Shown: in pieces, positions 10,851 through 21,264 of the stretch
How positions within the stretch are numbered: position 1 is the first letter of the stretch
Layout of the letters: each line of letters opens with the position of its first letter
Source: Isoetes taiwanensis
Taxonomy: Eukaryota > Streptophyta > Lycopodiopsida > Isoetales > Isoetaceae
Assembly (NCBI GenBank): GCA_021234155.1
Contig: JAJEKV010000025.1
Span: 13,439,437 to 13,503,436, forward strand
DNA length: 64,000 nt
Direction: 5' to 3'
Notes under the pieces: model-generated
The model's input: only the letters and a program-made list of their open reading frames with translations
What the model was told of the DNA's origin: nothing
Database searches by the model: none
Made by a program: the position numbers and the translations under genes

Positions 10851-12880
10851 CCTATCAGGCAGATTGAATCCATGCATTCAAGTAGCACCTTGAGCAAGCT
10901 CAAAAACCACGAAGCATCAAACCCGCGAAGCATCTGCCCGGGTTGGCCAGGTGTAGAAAACCAAGTGTTTTGTCGTTGAGGTGATTACAAAGGCTGGAGA
11001 TGATTTGGAAGCTTAAGCCAATATGCGTCCGGAATGGCCGAAATTACCCCGGACAAGTTACATGGTCATTTTGGCAGCGAAAAATACGAACCTACATATA
11101 GCGGTGATACTTGTACCTCCTAGGCCAATTATTCTGAGAGCGTGTTGGACATGAGCTACTTTGGTGCTTCTTGGAGAAGGGGTGGTCTTACGCCCGCGGA
11201 ACTTGGTCCCTGAGGGTAAAGTCGACATTTTTGAGTCCATTGGCAGAGTCGGTTCACGGAGTTTTGGAGTGAGTTGCGGTCCCGTGTGAGGACTTTGAGA
11301 GAGAGGAGAGGACCTTTGGAAGTGAACTACTTAGGAAGGTTTTAAGGGGTCAGATATTACATCAACACCCTCCCTCTATGTGATGCGAGATCTGGTCGAA
11401 TCGACTAGGATCACGACCTCGAAATGTAAAACCTTGTGTCTTGCTAGGTTATTGAAGGTTCGTTATGGAGGTCGAGTTTTAGTTAGTTGCACTTGGGACA
11501 TGATTAGAAAGGCTGCGGAGTTAAAAATGTGAAGCAATATAGGAACAAGGGAATGGGATTTGGATTTATCTTCCTCCCGATTATTGGCAATTAGAAGAGC
11601 ACCTTTTGCAATAGTAAAATTGTTTGGGATCATGCCATGCGTTTGGCTAGTTCTCTAGCCTTTCTCCTTAACTCATCTTTTGCCTTAGAAAGCTATACGT
11701 TCAATGGCTTGTTTTATCGAGCTCCTCTGCCTTTTTCTCCTCCTGCGCTTTAGCTGTATCCTTTCTTATTTTCATATCAAAAGAATGTCAAAAGCTTGAC
11801 TGCTCAACAGATATTTCTTATAAAAGTGTTGTATGTCTGGATCATCAGATGTATAAATCTTTTCAAAATTTTCGAAATTTCATTTTACTTCCACACTACA
11901 TGCTTGGGTTTCATATACGGATTACATTGGATTAGCGACTTTTCCACATCCCAGAGAGTTCCCACTTTCCATAATTTCCTTGTTATATAAGGCGATTTTT
12001 TGCATTTCTACGATCGCCCGGTCTTGGCGTTGAGACTTAGGATGGATAATTTTTATTAACTTTAGTGTGATACTTGTCGGGCTTCCTTTACCATAGGTCA
12101 AAGGCATGTCAATGAAAAAAGATGATGGAAGTGATTTGCCTTTACATCATGTAAAGAAGAAACATTTAGATGGAGATATAAACTCTTTACATTTTCTAAT
12201 AGAACAACTACTAAGCTTATATTTCTAGAAGCCCATTCAAAAAAGGAAGCAAAGCCTAAAGCTTCATAATGCACTTACTCCACATATATCCAAAACATAA
12301 TCTGGTCTCTCTTCAATAAACCTTGAGGACTCTGACATTATAGCACGATATTATTATGATAGGCATCTTTTTGTTTTATTAATTCAAAATTTTTATGAAG
12401 TTACACATATTTATAGACTATATATCTTTATACCTCCAGAGACAAGGTTTGCAATCATCATCAACATAACATCTAGACCAAGCAACTCAAATCATGAACG
12501 TTTGTGTCATCTTCAATAAGACAACTTCTATAGTTATGGGCAAGAAGTGGAACAGTAGCAACTATAGCACAACCATTTGCTTGATGTCCTTCTCAATCCG
12601 TTTGACATCAATACCTTTAGCCTGCCAAGGCTCTTAGAAAGGAAACTTAAGAGTCCATTTACTACCTCTATCTACTTCTTCTATGCTTTAGTTGAGCTGG
12701 AAACTTGGGGCTATATTTGTTCAAAGAGTAATTTGTCAAATGCATACAATACGACTTTTAGATTGCGCGGTGGGCTTCTCACATTTTTAAAGGTTATTCA
12801 AAGGTTAAATTTTGCATTGGCGTGCAGTATTGCATTTGCATAACCAATATTACAGAAATTAAAGATAGAGGATGATGGCG
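10851..12880. other. Single-copy DNA, no gene recognised
   Basis: This stretch starts with the shared satellite edge (to about 10975), contains the reverse-oriented relative of the 1.08-kb repeat described separately, and then becomes AT-rich. Open frames are short (under 90 codons) and none has a recognisable domain. Confidence 0.4.
11190..11375 (-). repeat. Diverged, reverse-oriented relative of 1.08-kb repeat
   Basis: Read on the plus strand, this segment has GAACTTGGTCCCTGAGGG, GAGTCCATTGGC, GTTGCGG, GAGAGGACCTTTGG and ATCAACACCC in order. The reverse complement of the 51240-63967 repeat has AACTTGGTCCCTAGGG, GAGTCCATTGGCGAG, GAAGTTGCG, GAGAGGACTTTTGGG and GTCAACACCC in the same order and spacing. 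It is therefore a single diverged copy in opposite orientation about 40 kb away. Just beyond lies ACACCCTCCCTCTATGTGATGCG, which the array units lack, so this copy may preserve more of the ancestral element. Confidence 0.7.
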
Positions 12881-12887
12881 GATCTGG

Positions 12888-12990
12888 TACATTTGTACTC
12901 CGGCAAATTGCCAACTTCTTTGAAGGGTATGATTTCTTTGAAGCGGATTGGCGAAGGTGCTGGGCAAGCAATTGTTTTCCAATGCGGGAG
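12888..12990 (+). pseudogene. Protein kinase N-lobe fragment (glycine loop)
   Basis: At 12941-12985 the plus strand reads KRIGEGAGQAIVFQC, a kinase glycine-rich loop (GxGxxG-type followed by hydrophobic residues). The preceding bases, from ACTCCGGCAAATT through TTTGAAG and TATGAT, match the bases before the glycine loop of the kinase at 14390. It is thus a second, shorter copy of the same first exon about 1.5 kb upstream. Past 12990 the similarity fades (GGGAGGTGGGCGGGG) and the Lys-containing AAK segment is missing. I infer a partial tandem duplication that is not functional. Confidence 0.6.
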
Positions 12991-13252
12991 GTGGGCGGGG
13001 AGGTATTATAGGAGATGAAATGGGATTGGGAAGAGACCATCAAATCATAGCCTCTCTGCATGCAATTGTTTCGAATGCAAAATTGGACATGAGAATGATA
13101 TAGGAGATGAACGTGGGGTTTTGAGATTAAAAAGGGCCTTAAAAACATACCAACTAAATAAATGAAGATAAAATGAACTACTAATCGAGGAAATCGGGCA
13201 CGAAGCGGGTCCGATAAAAGCAAAAGCTGATTTATAACTAACTCCTTTGGAT

Positions 13253-13451
13253 CACATTTTCTAGCATAACTATTGATAGAAAAGTCAAATGAGCTCGTTT
13301 AGTGCAATAGATAGATCTAGTTGAGATCTTTCCAGCATAGGTGCTTTGCACATATTTTAACCACTTATGATTGTCAAAACTCCAAAAATATCTGTGCACC
13401 AAACCACGAGCTCATTTGGACTTTTCTATCAACACTTATGCTGAAAATGTG
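13253..13451. mobile_element. Foldback MITE-like element with ~50-bp inverted ends
   Basis: The left end reads CACATTTTCTAGCATAAC, then TTGATAGAAAAGTCAAATG and AGCTCG. The right end, reverse complemented, reads CACATTTTCAGCATAAG, then TTGATAGAAAAGTCCAAATG and AGCTCG. The arms match over about 54 bp with few differences. The inner part also pairs (GTGCTTTGCACATATTTT with AAAAATATCTGTGCAC), so nearly the whole 199 bp can fold back on itself. It has no coding capacity. A non-autonomous DNA transposon of MITE/foldback type is the best reading. I could not define a clear target-site duplication. Confidence 0.68.
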
Positions 13452-14389
13452 TCAGTATGGTCAGACCCTATAGCTAGATACAGGTCCCAATTTTCGATTA
13501 TTGAATATATAACTGTCGGTAGTTCATAGAAGGCCCTTTTATGATCTCCAAAAATCCCTAATGATGGGATTGGAAAGACCATTGCTCTCCAAATTGAAGT
13601 GGTGCTTATGCAAAGAAGTTGAGCAAATATCTATTAGGCGAGGGTGAGAGAGAAATCATGAATGCAATGTGGATTTGTATTTGTTCCCTGCGTCTAAGTG
13701 GCATCTTTGAAAGCTGGTATGCAAAACTTAAATTGCATGCTGCGTGCGCCGATAGTTAATGATTCAGTTGCCAATGATATACATCAGGCTTTTATGTCTT
13801 AGTTTGTTGAACATGTTAACAAGCATTTTGTTATATTCACGTTTTACATGTTTAGGCTTGTCTCTTGTAATGGGGAATGTATCACGAGGGCTTGAGCTCT
13901 TGAAATGCTAATGTTTGGATAGAGAACACACAATGCTCAAGCTATTGGAAATTCAATCGAGCATTGAAAATACTATCAAAATTACTTGCGACAAAGTGCA
14001 ACCATTTTAAAACTGCGGTTGAAGACATAATTCGGCACTACTAAAGCGTTGCACGAGCATCTATAGGGGCCTAGTACTCACCAACATGTTGTCTGGCGAC
14101 AAAAGGTTTGTTCAATTGCTTATTTACATGTTACATGTTCAAATTATTAAATCCCTTCCAGCTTAGCCGATGACAAGTTAGCAGCTTGTTACTACAATTG
14201 GAAAAGCTAACAATATTAAGAGCAAAACAGCAACCTAAAATCAGGAGTTTGCCATTGTCATGGAAGCAGCGGCCCTTAAAGGGTTAAAAGGGTTGAAGCT
14301 TTGCATTACGTGCATTTTGCATTACAATTGCGGGGAGTTTAGAGATGGAGAAGGGTTTAGAATGAAGATGGCCGAAGGATCTGAGCGTT

Positions 14390-14663
14390 GTATACTCCGG
14401 CAAATTTCAGTATTTGGAAGACTATGATCTACTCAAGCAGTCGGCGAAGGTGGGCAAGCTATTGTTTTCAATGCAAAGAGTGGAGGGCGATAAATTTGCT
14501 GCAAAAGCTACCTCAAGAACAAATATGCCAGAGCGGAGATGGAAATCATGCAAAAATTAGCGGTTGCCACGGCGTTGTGCATCTAGAAGAGGTGATCGCG
14601 ACAATGATTGTGGCATTTTATTGTAGACTCTGCGAATGCAACTGTGAGGCAATTGAGAAAAAG
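14390..14663 (+). CDS. Ser/Thr protein kinase, N-lobe exon (frames broken)
   Basis: The translation begins FQYLEDYDLLKQ at 14405, followed after a one-base slip by GEGGQAIVFNAKSG (ATP-binding glycine loop, from 14443). Then comes DKFAAKA, whose Lys (14504-14506) is the likely ATP-anchoring residue. EMEIMQKL at about 14536 is the helix C segment with the conserved Glu, and CHGVVHLEEVI is the usual HxNIVxLxEV block. The exon ends with AATTGAGAAAAAG followed by GTAAGA, a good splice donor at 14664. The order and spacing fit a CaMK/CDPK-like kinase N-lobe. Two to three single-base slips break the frame; these may be sequencing errors. The C-lobe follows at 15130-15615. I infer one kinase gene, possibly a pseudogene. 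Confidence 0.72.
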
Positions 14664-15129
14664 GTAAGAAACTTTGGGGCGAGGAATCACGGCTCTTCTT
14701 ATTAATCCCGGCAAGGAACGATGGGATTTGCGCAAAATGGAGTTGTTATGCGTTCTAACGACATGCCCTTAACCAAGTAGGGGCGCGAAAGCGTCTGAAG
14801 CGTTTATGAGTAGTAAAGCTTCTACTCATTTTATCTTAGGTGTCGGGAATGCCCCACGAGGGCACATTCAAGGTTGAATACTCGGCGGTCTACATGGGCG
14901 ATTCTGGTCGCTTCCACTAGAATTATGCTGCGTCTCGAGCATCAAGGCGCTACTCATGTCTATGCCATACCATGTCATGATTACCAAGTCTTTGCAAAAT
15001 TACCCAAGCATATAGGTACCAATGGAGACTTCGAACTTCGAGACACCTTTCGATACCAAGCTAATAGCGTTCCTAACCGACATACATAACCAAGCTGGGC
15101 AAAGCGAGTCTAGGCGTTTATGGGTAGTC

Positions 15130-15615
15130 CGCGGTCTACCATGGGCCATTCTGGAGTTGTGCATCGTGATCTGGCTTACAAAATATTACGATGTAAGCTC
15201 AGATGGAGAAAACCCTCACGATGTTAAAATTAATGCGATTTTTGGTCTTTTACCCTTTGTTTTGAGTACTTTTACAGATACTCCATATTTTTACGAAGTG
15301 CTACCCAGGAACTCAAAGATATTTGGCGGAGGTTGTTGTGGGTGAAGATACTCCAAGGAGGTTGATGTTGGGGTTGGGATTATTCTTTGCCATAGAGGCA
15401 TACGGTGGGATGCATTTCGAAACTCATATGTTGAAGTTGGCGCTTATGCTGGTTAATGGGGAGGATCGGCGGTTTCCCATTTAAATTTCCTGCTCATGTA
15501 TCATCAGAAGCAAAAGATGTTGTTACGGCCATGTTGCAGCCTAATCGAGAAAAAGAATATCGTTCGCGGCATATTTTATCCCATCTTTTGAGTGTTGAAA
15601 CAAGCCGTCAGTGGG
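15130..15615 (+). CDS. Ser/Thr protein kinase, C-lobe (frames broken)
   Basis: GVVHRDLAYKIL is encoded at about 15154-15188, with HRD at 15162-15170 (catalytic loop). Then, with a frame slip, come DGENPHDVKIN and FGLLPFVL (the DFG position reads IFG), then DTPYFYEVLPRNS (the GTPxYxAPEVL activation-segment end), then YSKEVDVGVGII (normally YSKEVDVWGxGxIL). KFPAHVSSEAKDVVTAML and EYRSRHILSH (kinase subdomain XI) follow at about 15485-15600. The motif order is that of CaMK-group plant kinases and continues the N-lobe at 14390. The gap 14664-15129 is likely intron, though its part around 14880 repeats some bases of the 15130 region. Loss of the DFG Asp and several slips suggest a pseudogene, or a real gene read with indel errors. 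Confidence 0.7.
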
Positions 15616-18600
15616 CAGCAAGCGAGAATTAGAAACAAAGCGTCAATGTCAGAAAGAAAATCAAGAGTTAGGCACATTGCCCCATGTGCTTTCGTTAAAC
15701 TCCAAAAGATTAAATGGCCGAATGGCAAGCTATATTTCCATCGTCAATGACAAATTTCCTCTTCTTGGAAAGGTTTTGCTGATATGGGTTCCTTGATCAA
15801 AGAAAAAATTATGTTTAAGACATGTTGTTATTGTTGCGATTCGAGACATGTTAAGATTTTATTTGTACATGATTTTCCCTTTGCTTAAGGGGACTCTTGG
15901 AAGTATTATTTCTTTCTCAATGTTATTGACTTTTCTATATTCTTTGATGAGCTAGTTGTAGCTCACTGTTGTACATACAAGAATACAAAGATGTGAGATA
16001 CCACCATTCATCTTGAGATTATCTTTCTTTTTCTATTCGGTAATAATACTTTCAAAGACACCCTCCACATAGAGAATTCCATTCATCTCATGGGGCTGAA
16101 GAAGCATCACACAAACCATTAGTGAATTGATTTGTTCTTGTAGGCGGAAAACATGAATTTTGTTTTCATTTATGTTAAATTTGTTAAAATGGAGAGAATA
16201 GACGAGGGGTTTTAATAGATAAAGTTTCACATAACATGTATTTTGTTTCCATTTATGTTAAATTTGTTAAAATGGAGAGAATAGACGAGGGGTTTTAGTA
16301 GATAAAGTTTCATATATGTAGTGGAAAACCCATCTTTGGTCAACTATACTTTGTAAATGCCACACTTGTGTAAAGGTTTTTGACATTATACACAATGTAC
16401 ATTAAATGACATCAAGTGAAAATTCCTTCATGTACTTTATGTTATCTTTTATTGTTTGAATTGAATTTAAGAGCATTACATCAAAATTTCCTTTTAGAAG
16501 TGCATCTTATTCTTATATGGACAGCATGGTTCTTGTATCCATTGGCTTTTCACATGTCTTTTTTTCTTAGCGTCAATTTTGTTTTAAACATTCACTTTAG
16601 TTTAATTTTACTCCTTTGCATCTTTTCACCCGAATTACGAATTATTTTCATCTGCAGATTATCTTTGTCTAGGTTGTCCAATCATAGCAACCCATATTCT
16701 ATGATCCCAAAGAATGAGCTGCATCATTAAGCACAAACATGAGAAACTTTAGTTATGTTCAAAATACATAAAACATGAATACATAAATACATAAATACGC
16801 TAAATCTGAGTTTCAAAATCCGCCAAATGAATTTCAGTTATAGTATCTCGATTATAGAAACGTGGATTTAAATTTGAATTGAAGGTTGACTCAATAGTAT
16901 AGTCATCAGTTAACTCAAACACCAATACCCAAATGGGTTAATTAGGACCATCTTACTTTCACGGTTAATATGGTGTATGTCCACGGTGAACTCAGAACAA
17001 CATTGCAAAAGGATAGGGAGAAACCTTTGGACCATACACACTAGGGTTAACTAAAGTTTATGTAGAGGTTAACTAAAAGTATTCTAAGAATTAATTCATG
17101 CGTATACTTTGTTATGGAAAGGTTTAGACCAGCTAATGGGAATACAATTTACACAAACCAATGGAAAGCTAAGGCGAGAAAAGAAATTGCAATTACGAAA
17201 TATTATTAATTTATTTATGCTTGCTTATTCACAGTCTTGGGCACAAATTTGTCCCTTGTTTCTTGATTCCCATGTCGCTGGTGGATCTTGCTGATACATG
17301 CTCATTCGTCGAGATCGGCTCATTGGTCAGTGCGTAGGTTTCTTTTCATAAAGAATGTTTGGAAATGGTTTCACGACATAGTCTAGGATTGAAATTTGTT
17401 TTACTGGTTTTTTTCCCTTCAATTTAAGTCAAAAGTTAGCACAATATCAGAGACGAGACATGCCTCGGAATTTATCTTGGTTCTTAAACTTTGTAGCCTA
17501 GTTTCTCCCAAAACAAATTAGGTTTTCTTTTGAGAGATTAGAACATACGGAATCTAGATTAAATTTTTTAGTCACGGGTCCGAATCTTGATTGTAGGCCA
17601 TATTGAGGATTTTTGAATCTTGAATGTAGGTTAATACATTATCCAAAGCGAGAGCTCAACCCATTTGGTGCCCAAGCATGGTTGTGGAGAACGCAAATTC
17701 TTACTCGAAATTGCTTTCACATCTCAGGTTGTAGAATGCTTAGCCTTTGTTTTAAAACCACTTAATTTTAAATGCTTCTTAGATGACTAGAAATGGTGCT
17801 GCAATTACATCACGCAAAAGATGTATGAAGGTATGATCATAGGAGGCATGGAATTTTTCTCATGGTTCCTTTCTTTGAGGTAGAATGGTGAGGAACAAAT
17901 GTACTAGCACTATTAATCTCAATGCCTGATTTTGAAGGTATCCCGAGGGATGTAGGAGAATCTCTAGAGCTTTAGCAATCAATTTTCTTCTTGTGAGAAT
18001 GTTGTAAAATAGTTTATGAGTGCAGTTGCTCACTTGAAAGATGTGGCCTTGAGTAGGTCATTGAGGATGAAGTGAAGCTCTTCTTGAAGGATTTGAATTT
18101 AACCGAGGTACTATCTTGCTTCTACTATTATCTTTAATTTCAGTTGTAACGCTATATAGTTCACCATTTTATGCATAGAAGTACCATTATGTCTTAGAAA
18201 TCAAACACAATCGGGGAGACCATGTTAGGAGTTTACGTTGAAGTGGTTGAAATCAGTTTTAAACTTCATTTGAAGAGGGAATAGAAGGTGATGTCATGTG
18301 CCAAATGCTACCTTTCATTAAGAGAGCCGAGAATCTATAGTATTTTAGGTTGCATCTCATTTTACATAGATTGTTATATGGGTTGTATCAAGGCTACTTA
18401 ATACTTCAAATATAGCCCTATATGCATAGATTGATTCCTAGAATGAAGATGTAACGTATGTGATTTGTAGTAGTCTTGTTTTAAGGCTTTAAATTACGTG
18501 CACGTAAGGGTTTCATTTGAAACATTGGCGATACATCTATCACGAGAAAGTGATGCATTATCGTCCATTTTGAATCATAGCGTCTGCAAAGCACATCTTG

Positions 18601-18780
18601 GTTCATTTTGGATTATATAAGATGCCTTAAGAAACCATCTCTTGGTTCATCCTTGTGTTAAATCTTTACTTGGCCATATTCCAAAACCTTGGTTGGTTCA
18701 TCCTTTAATGAGCGACACAAAACACAAACATATGAAAGCTAACTAATATTTCTTGTAAGATAGACGGGCTTGTACTATAA
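15616..18780. other. AT-rich single-copy DNA, possible kinase 3' region
   Basis: This stretch is AT-rich and contains only short open frames. The first few hundred bases may be the 3' part of the kinase gene. An 83-bp tandem duplication at 16156-16321 and a short run of ATACATAA units near 16770 are the only structures noted. No gene could be supported. Confidence 0.35.
16156..16321. repeat. 83-bp tandem duplication
   Basis: The block TTTATGTTAAATTTGTTAAA...GAATAGACGAGGGGTTTTA..TAGATAAAGTTTCA occurs twice in a row with a period of 83 bp (CATTTATG at 16167 and at 16250). The copies differ at only a few bases, so this is a recent local duplication. It has no coding meaning. Confidence 0.85.
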
Positions 18781-18789
18781 ATGGAGACA

Positions 18790-19450
18790 TCGTCACGGGA
18801 TCAACTAAAAAGCAATTCATGAAACGGACCGGACATTGCTAAGCTTCCTGGCGCAAGGCACTACGAATGGAAGCAATCTTAACCTTGATGTTGCCAAGAG
18901 GTCAGGATGTAGTCGGTCGAAATCTCAGCGGCGATGTTGTCGAGAGAAGGTCTTCTTGGTGAGCTTGTTAGGACCAGAGACGTCGAAATAAATCTCAAGG
19001 CTTCTTCTTGGCCTTGGTGCGTCATGGAGCTCAAGGTACCTTGATCTTGCGGGAGCATATTCGGCGAGCGACCACTATACTGCGGGGCCAGCGGTTTTGG
19101 ATCTCAAGGCCATTCAACGTGCTTACCTCCTTGTCTTGGTTTGGGTAGTCATACCATTTTCCCACAATAATCGACTTTGCATTCATCACGGTATAGATCC
19201 GGGCCGGTAAGTTATGTGTAGCGCCAACCCACTTGCGTATCGCTTAAATTTCGCGGCGGCGTACAACAAGATCCTATATATTCATTCATTTTATCACATT
19301 CAGATTAACTTAAGCTTTGCTAGGCCTACTTACATTTGAAATCGCTTCCTTTTCAAGGACTGCATACGTAACCTTGACACCCATTGTGGCCACTAGGATC
19401 GAGAAGCATTACAAGCTGGACGTGGCCATCCAGTTCGAATGAATTAGTGC
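18790..19450 (-). other. GC-richer island, possibly exonic, unidentified
   Basis: Between AT-rich flanks this segment is clearly richer in G and C. On the minus strand it gives several stop-free stretches in changing frames, for example one containing EIYFDVSGPNKLTKKTF. No domain is recognised. It may be exons of an old gene with indels, or part of a retroelement. I place it on the minus strand only because the open stretches there look less random. Confidence 0.25.
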
Positions 19451-19719
19451 TTGACTAGAAGAACTGTTAAATACCCTTGAGCTTGCTAGGAATAAAATGA
19501 GCGCTAATTATTGATCTTCGTGGCAAGCCCTGTGCATGTTAAACATGCTTTCTTGATCACAAACAAGAATGGCAGCTTTATCTACGTGTATATGTATATA
19601 TGCCGCGTTAGACCTATCTTTGCTGCTTCTTAATATTGTGATGAAGCGATGAGGCATTACATTTTCATGTATACATGGCCCGATTGGCGTGAAAGTGACC
19701 ATTTAGTCTGATGGCCGTT

Positions 19720-20870
19720 ATGACATTTTAATACATATTGATGGGTGGCCATTTCATATACAAGAAGCTTGGAATTAATTTGCTTAAAATTATTTTCCAT
19801 GTCATAGGTAGGACCTTAGCGATAATAGCCCTTGAATCCTTTAGAAACCCGAAACGGCCGGGGCCCAAACTCCTCAAGTCTTGAGCGTGGTAAGTACGAT
19901 ACCTTAATACATTATATGACATTATGACATTAATAGGGCACATGTTTTTAATACATGACATTATGTTGTTTTAATACATGACATTAATAGGACACATTAA
20001 TTTTCCACGCGTCATAGGTGGGACCTTCAGCGACCAATGGCCACTTAGATCCTTTAGAAACAAACGTGAGGGGCCCAAACTCTCAAATTCTTGAGCGTAA
20101 GTAAAGTCGTGCCTTAATACATTATGACATTTACTTAACATTAATAGAGACTGTTTTTAATACATGACATTAATAGGGCACATTATGGTATTTTCCACGT
20201 CATAGGTGGGACCTTGACCAATAGCCACTTAGATCCTTTAGAAGCAAACGGCCCGAGGGGCCCAAACTCTCAAATTCTTGAACGTAAGTAGAAATCACGT
20301 GCCTTAATACATTATGACATTTATGACATTATGACGTAATAGGGCACATGTTTTTAATACATGACATTATTATGTTTTTTAATACACATGACATTAATAG
20401 GGCACATTATGAGTATTTTCCCGTCATAGGTGGGACCTTGTGACCCATAGCCCTTTAAACAGAATAGCGAGGGCCCAAACTCTCAAATTCTTGAACGTAA
20501 GTAAGTGCATTACTTATAATACATTATGACATTTGCCAACATTATGACATTAATAGGGCACATGTTTTAATACATGACATTATATTTTTAATACATGACA
20601 TAATAAGGGCACATTATGGTATTTTCCGTCATAGAGTTGGGACCTTAGCGACCAATATTACCCAGATCCTTTAGAAGCAAAAACTGGCCGAGGGGCCCAA
20701 ACTCTCAGGTGAACGTAAGTAAGTACGTACCTTAATACATTATGACATTTATGACATTATGACATTAATAGGGCACATGCTTTTAATACATGACATTATG
20801 ACATTATGTTTTTAATACATGACATTAATAGGGCACATTATGGTATTTTCCACGTCATAGGTGGGACCTT
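19720..20870. repeat. Tandem repeat of about 210 bp, ~5.5 copies
   Basis: Each unit contains CATAGGTGGGACCTT, GATCCTTTAGAA, GGGGCCCAAACTCTCAA, CGTAAGTAAGT, then a run of TTAATACATTATGACATT and TTAATAGGGCACATG phrases. The CATAGGTGGGACCTT anchor occurs near 19805, 20011, 20204, 20425, 20629 and 20858, giving periods of about 193-229 bp. Inside the unit, the phrases GACATTA and AATACATGACATTA form a smaller inner repeat, which explains the length variation. No coding content is seen. Confidence 0.9.
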
Positions 20871-21264
20871 CGCAGGTTAGAAAACTCATAATTTCACTTT
20901 GGAAATATTATTTAGATTGCATCGTAGATAATTGGTAGGTCAAGCCCAAGAAGTGAAAAGGTGCTAACAACCACAAATGTCATACATCACGTATAAACCG
21001 TTTTAAAGTTGCTCCTATATATCAAGACTTCAACAAACCATTGAAATTTCATATATTCGAACAATGTTGTGGAGCACAAAACACACGCAGCTATACTGAT
21101 TTAAGTGGATTAGGTGGCTATATCGAAACAAATTTACTAGTGAATGAAAGTTTACTAGGTCAAGGGATTTTAACGTGAATATGTTCTCCACATTAATACG
21201 CCAACCCTAAAAAAAGTAGTAGCGACCGCTTAAACAGCTTTAAAGGAATATGCCAAGATTCGCC
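20871..21264. other. Left flank of the 7.1-kb tandem, matches right flank
   Basis: The bases at 20912-20974 (TTAGATT..ATAGATAATTGG, then CAAGCCCAAGAAGTGAAAA and GTGCTAACAACCAC) recur at 43759-43816 on the far side of the tandem units, in the same orientation. The rest of this stretch is AT-rich and shows no gene. Confidence 0.6.
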
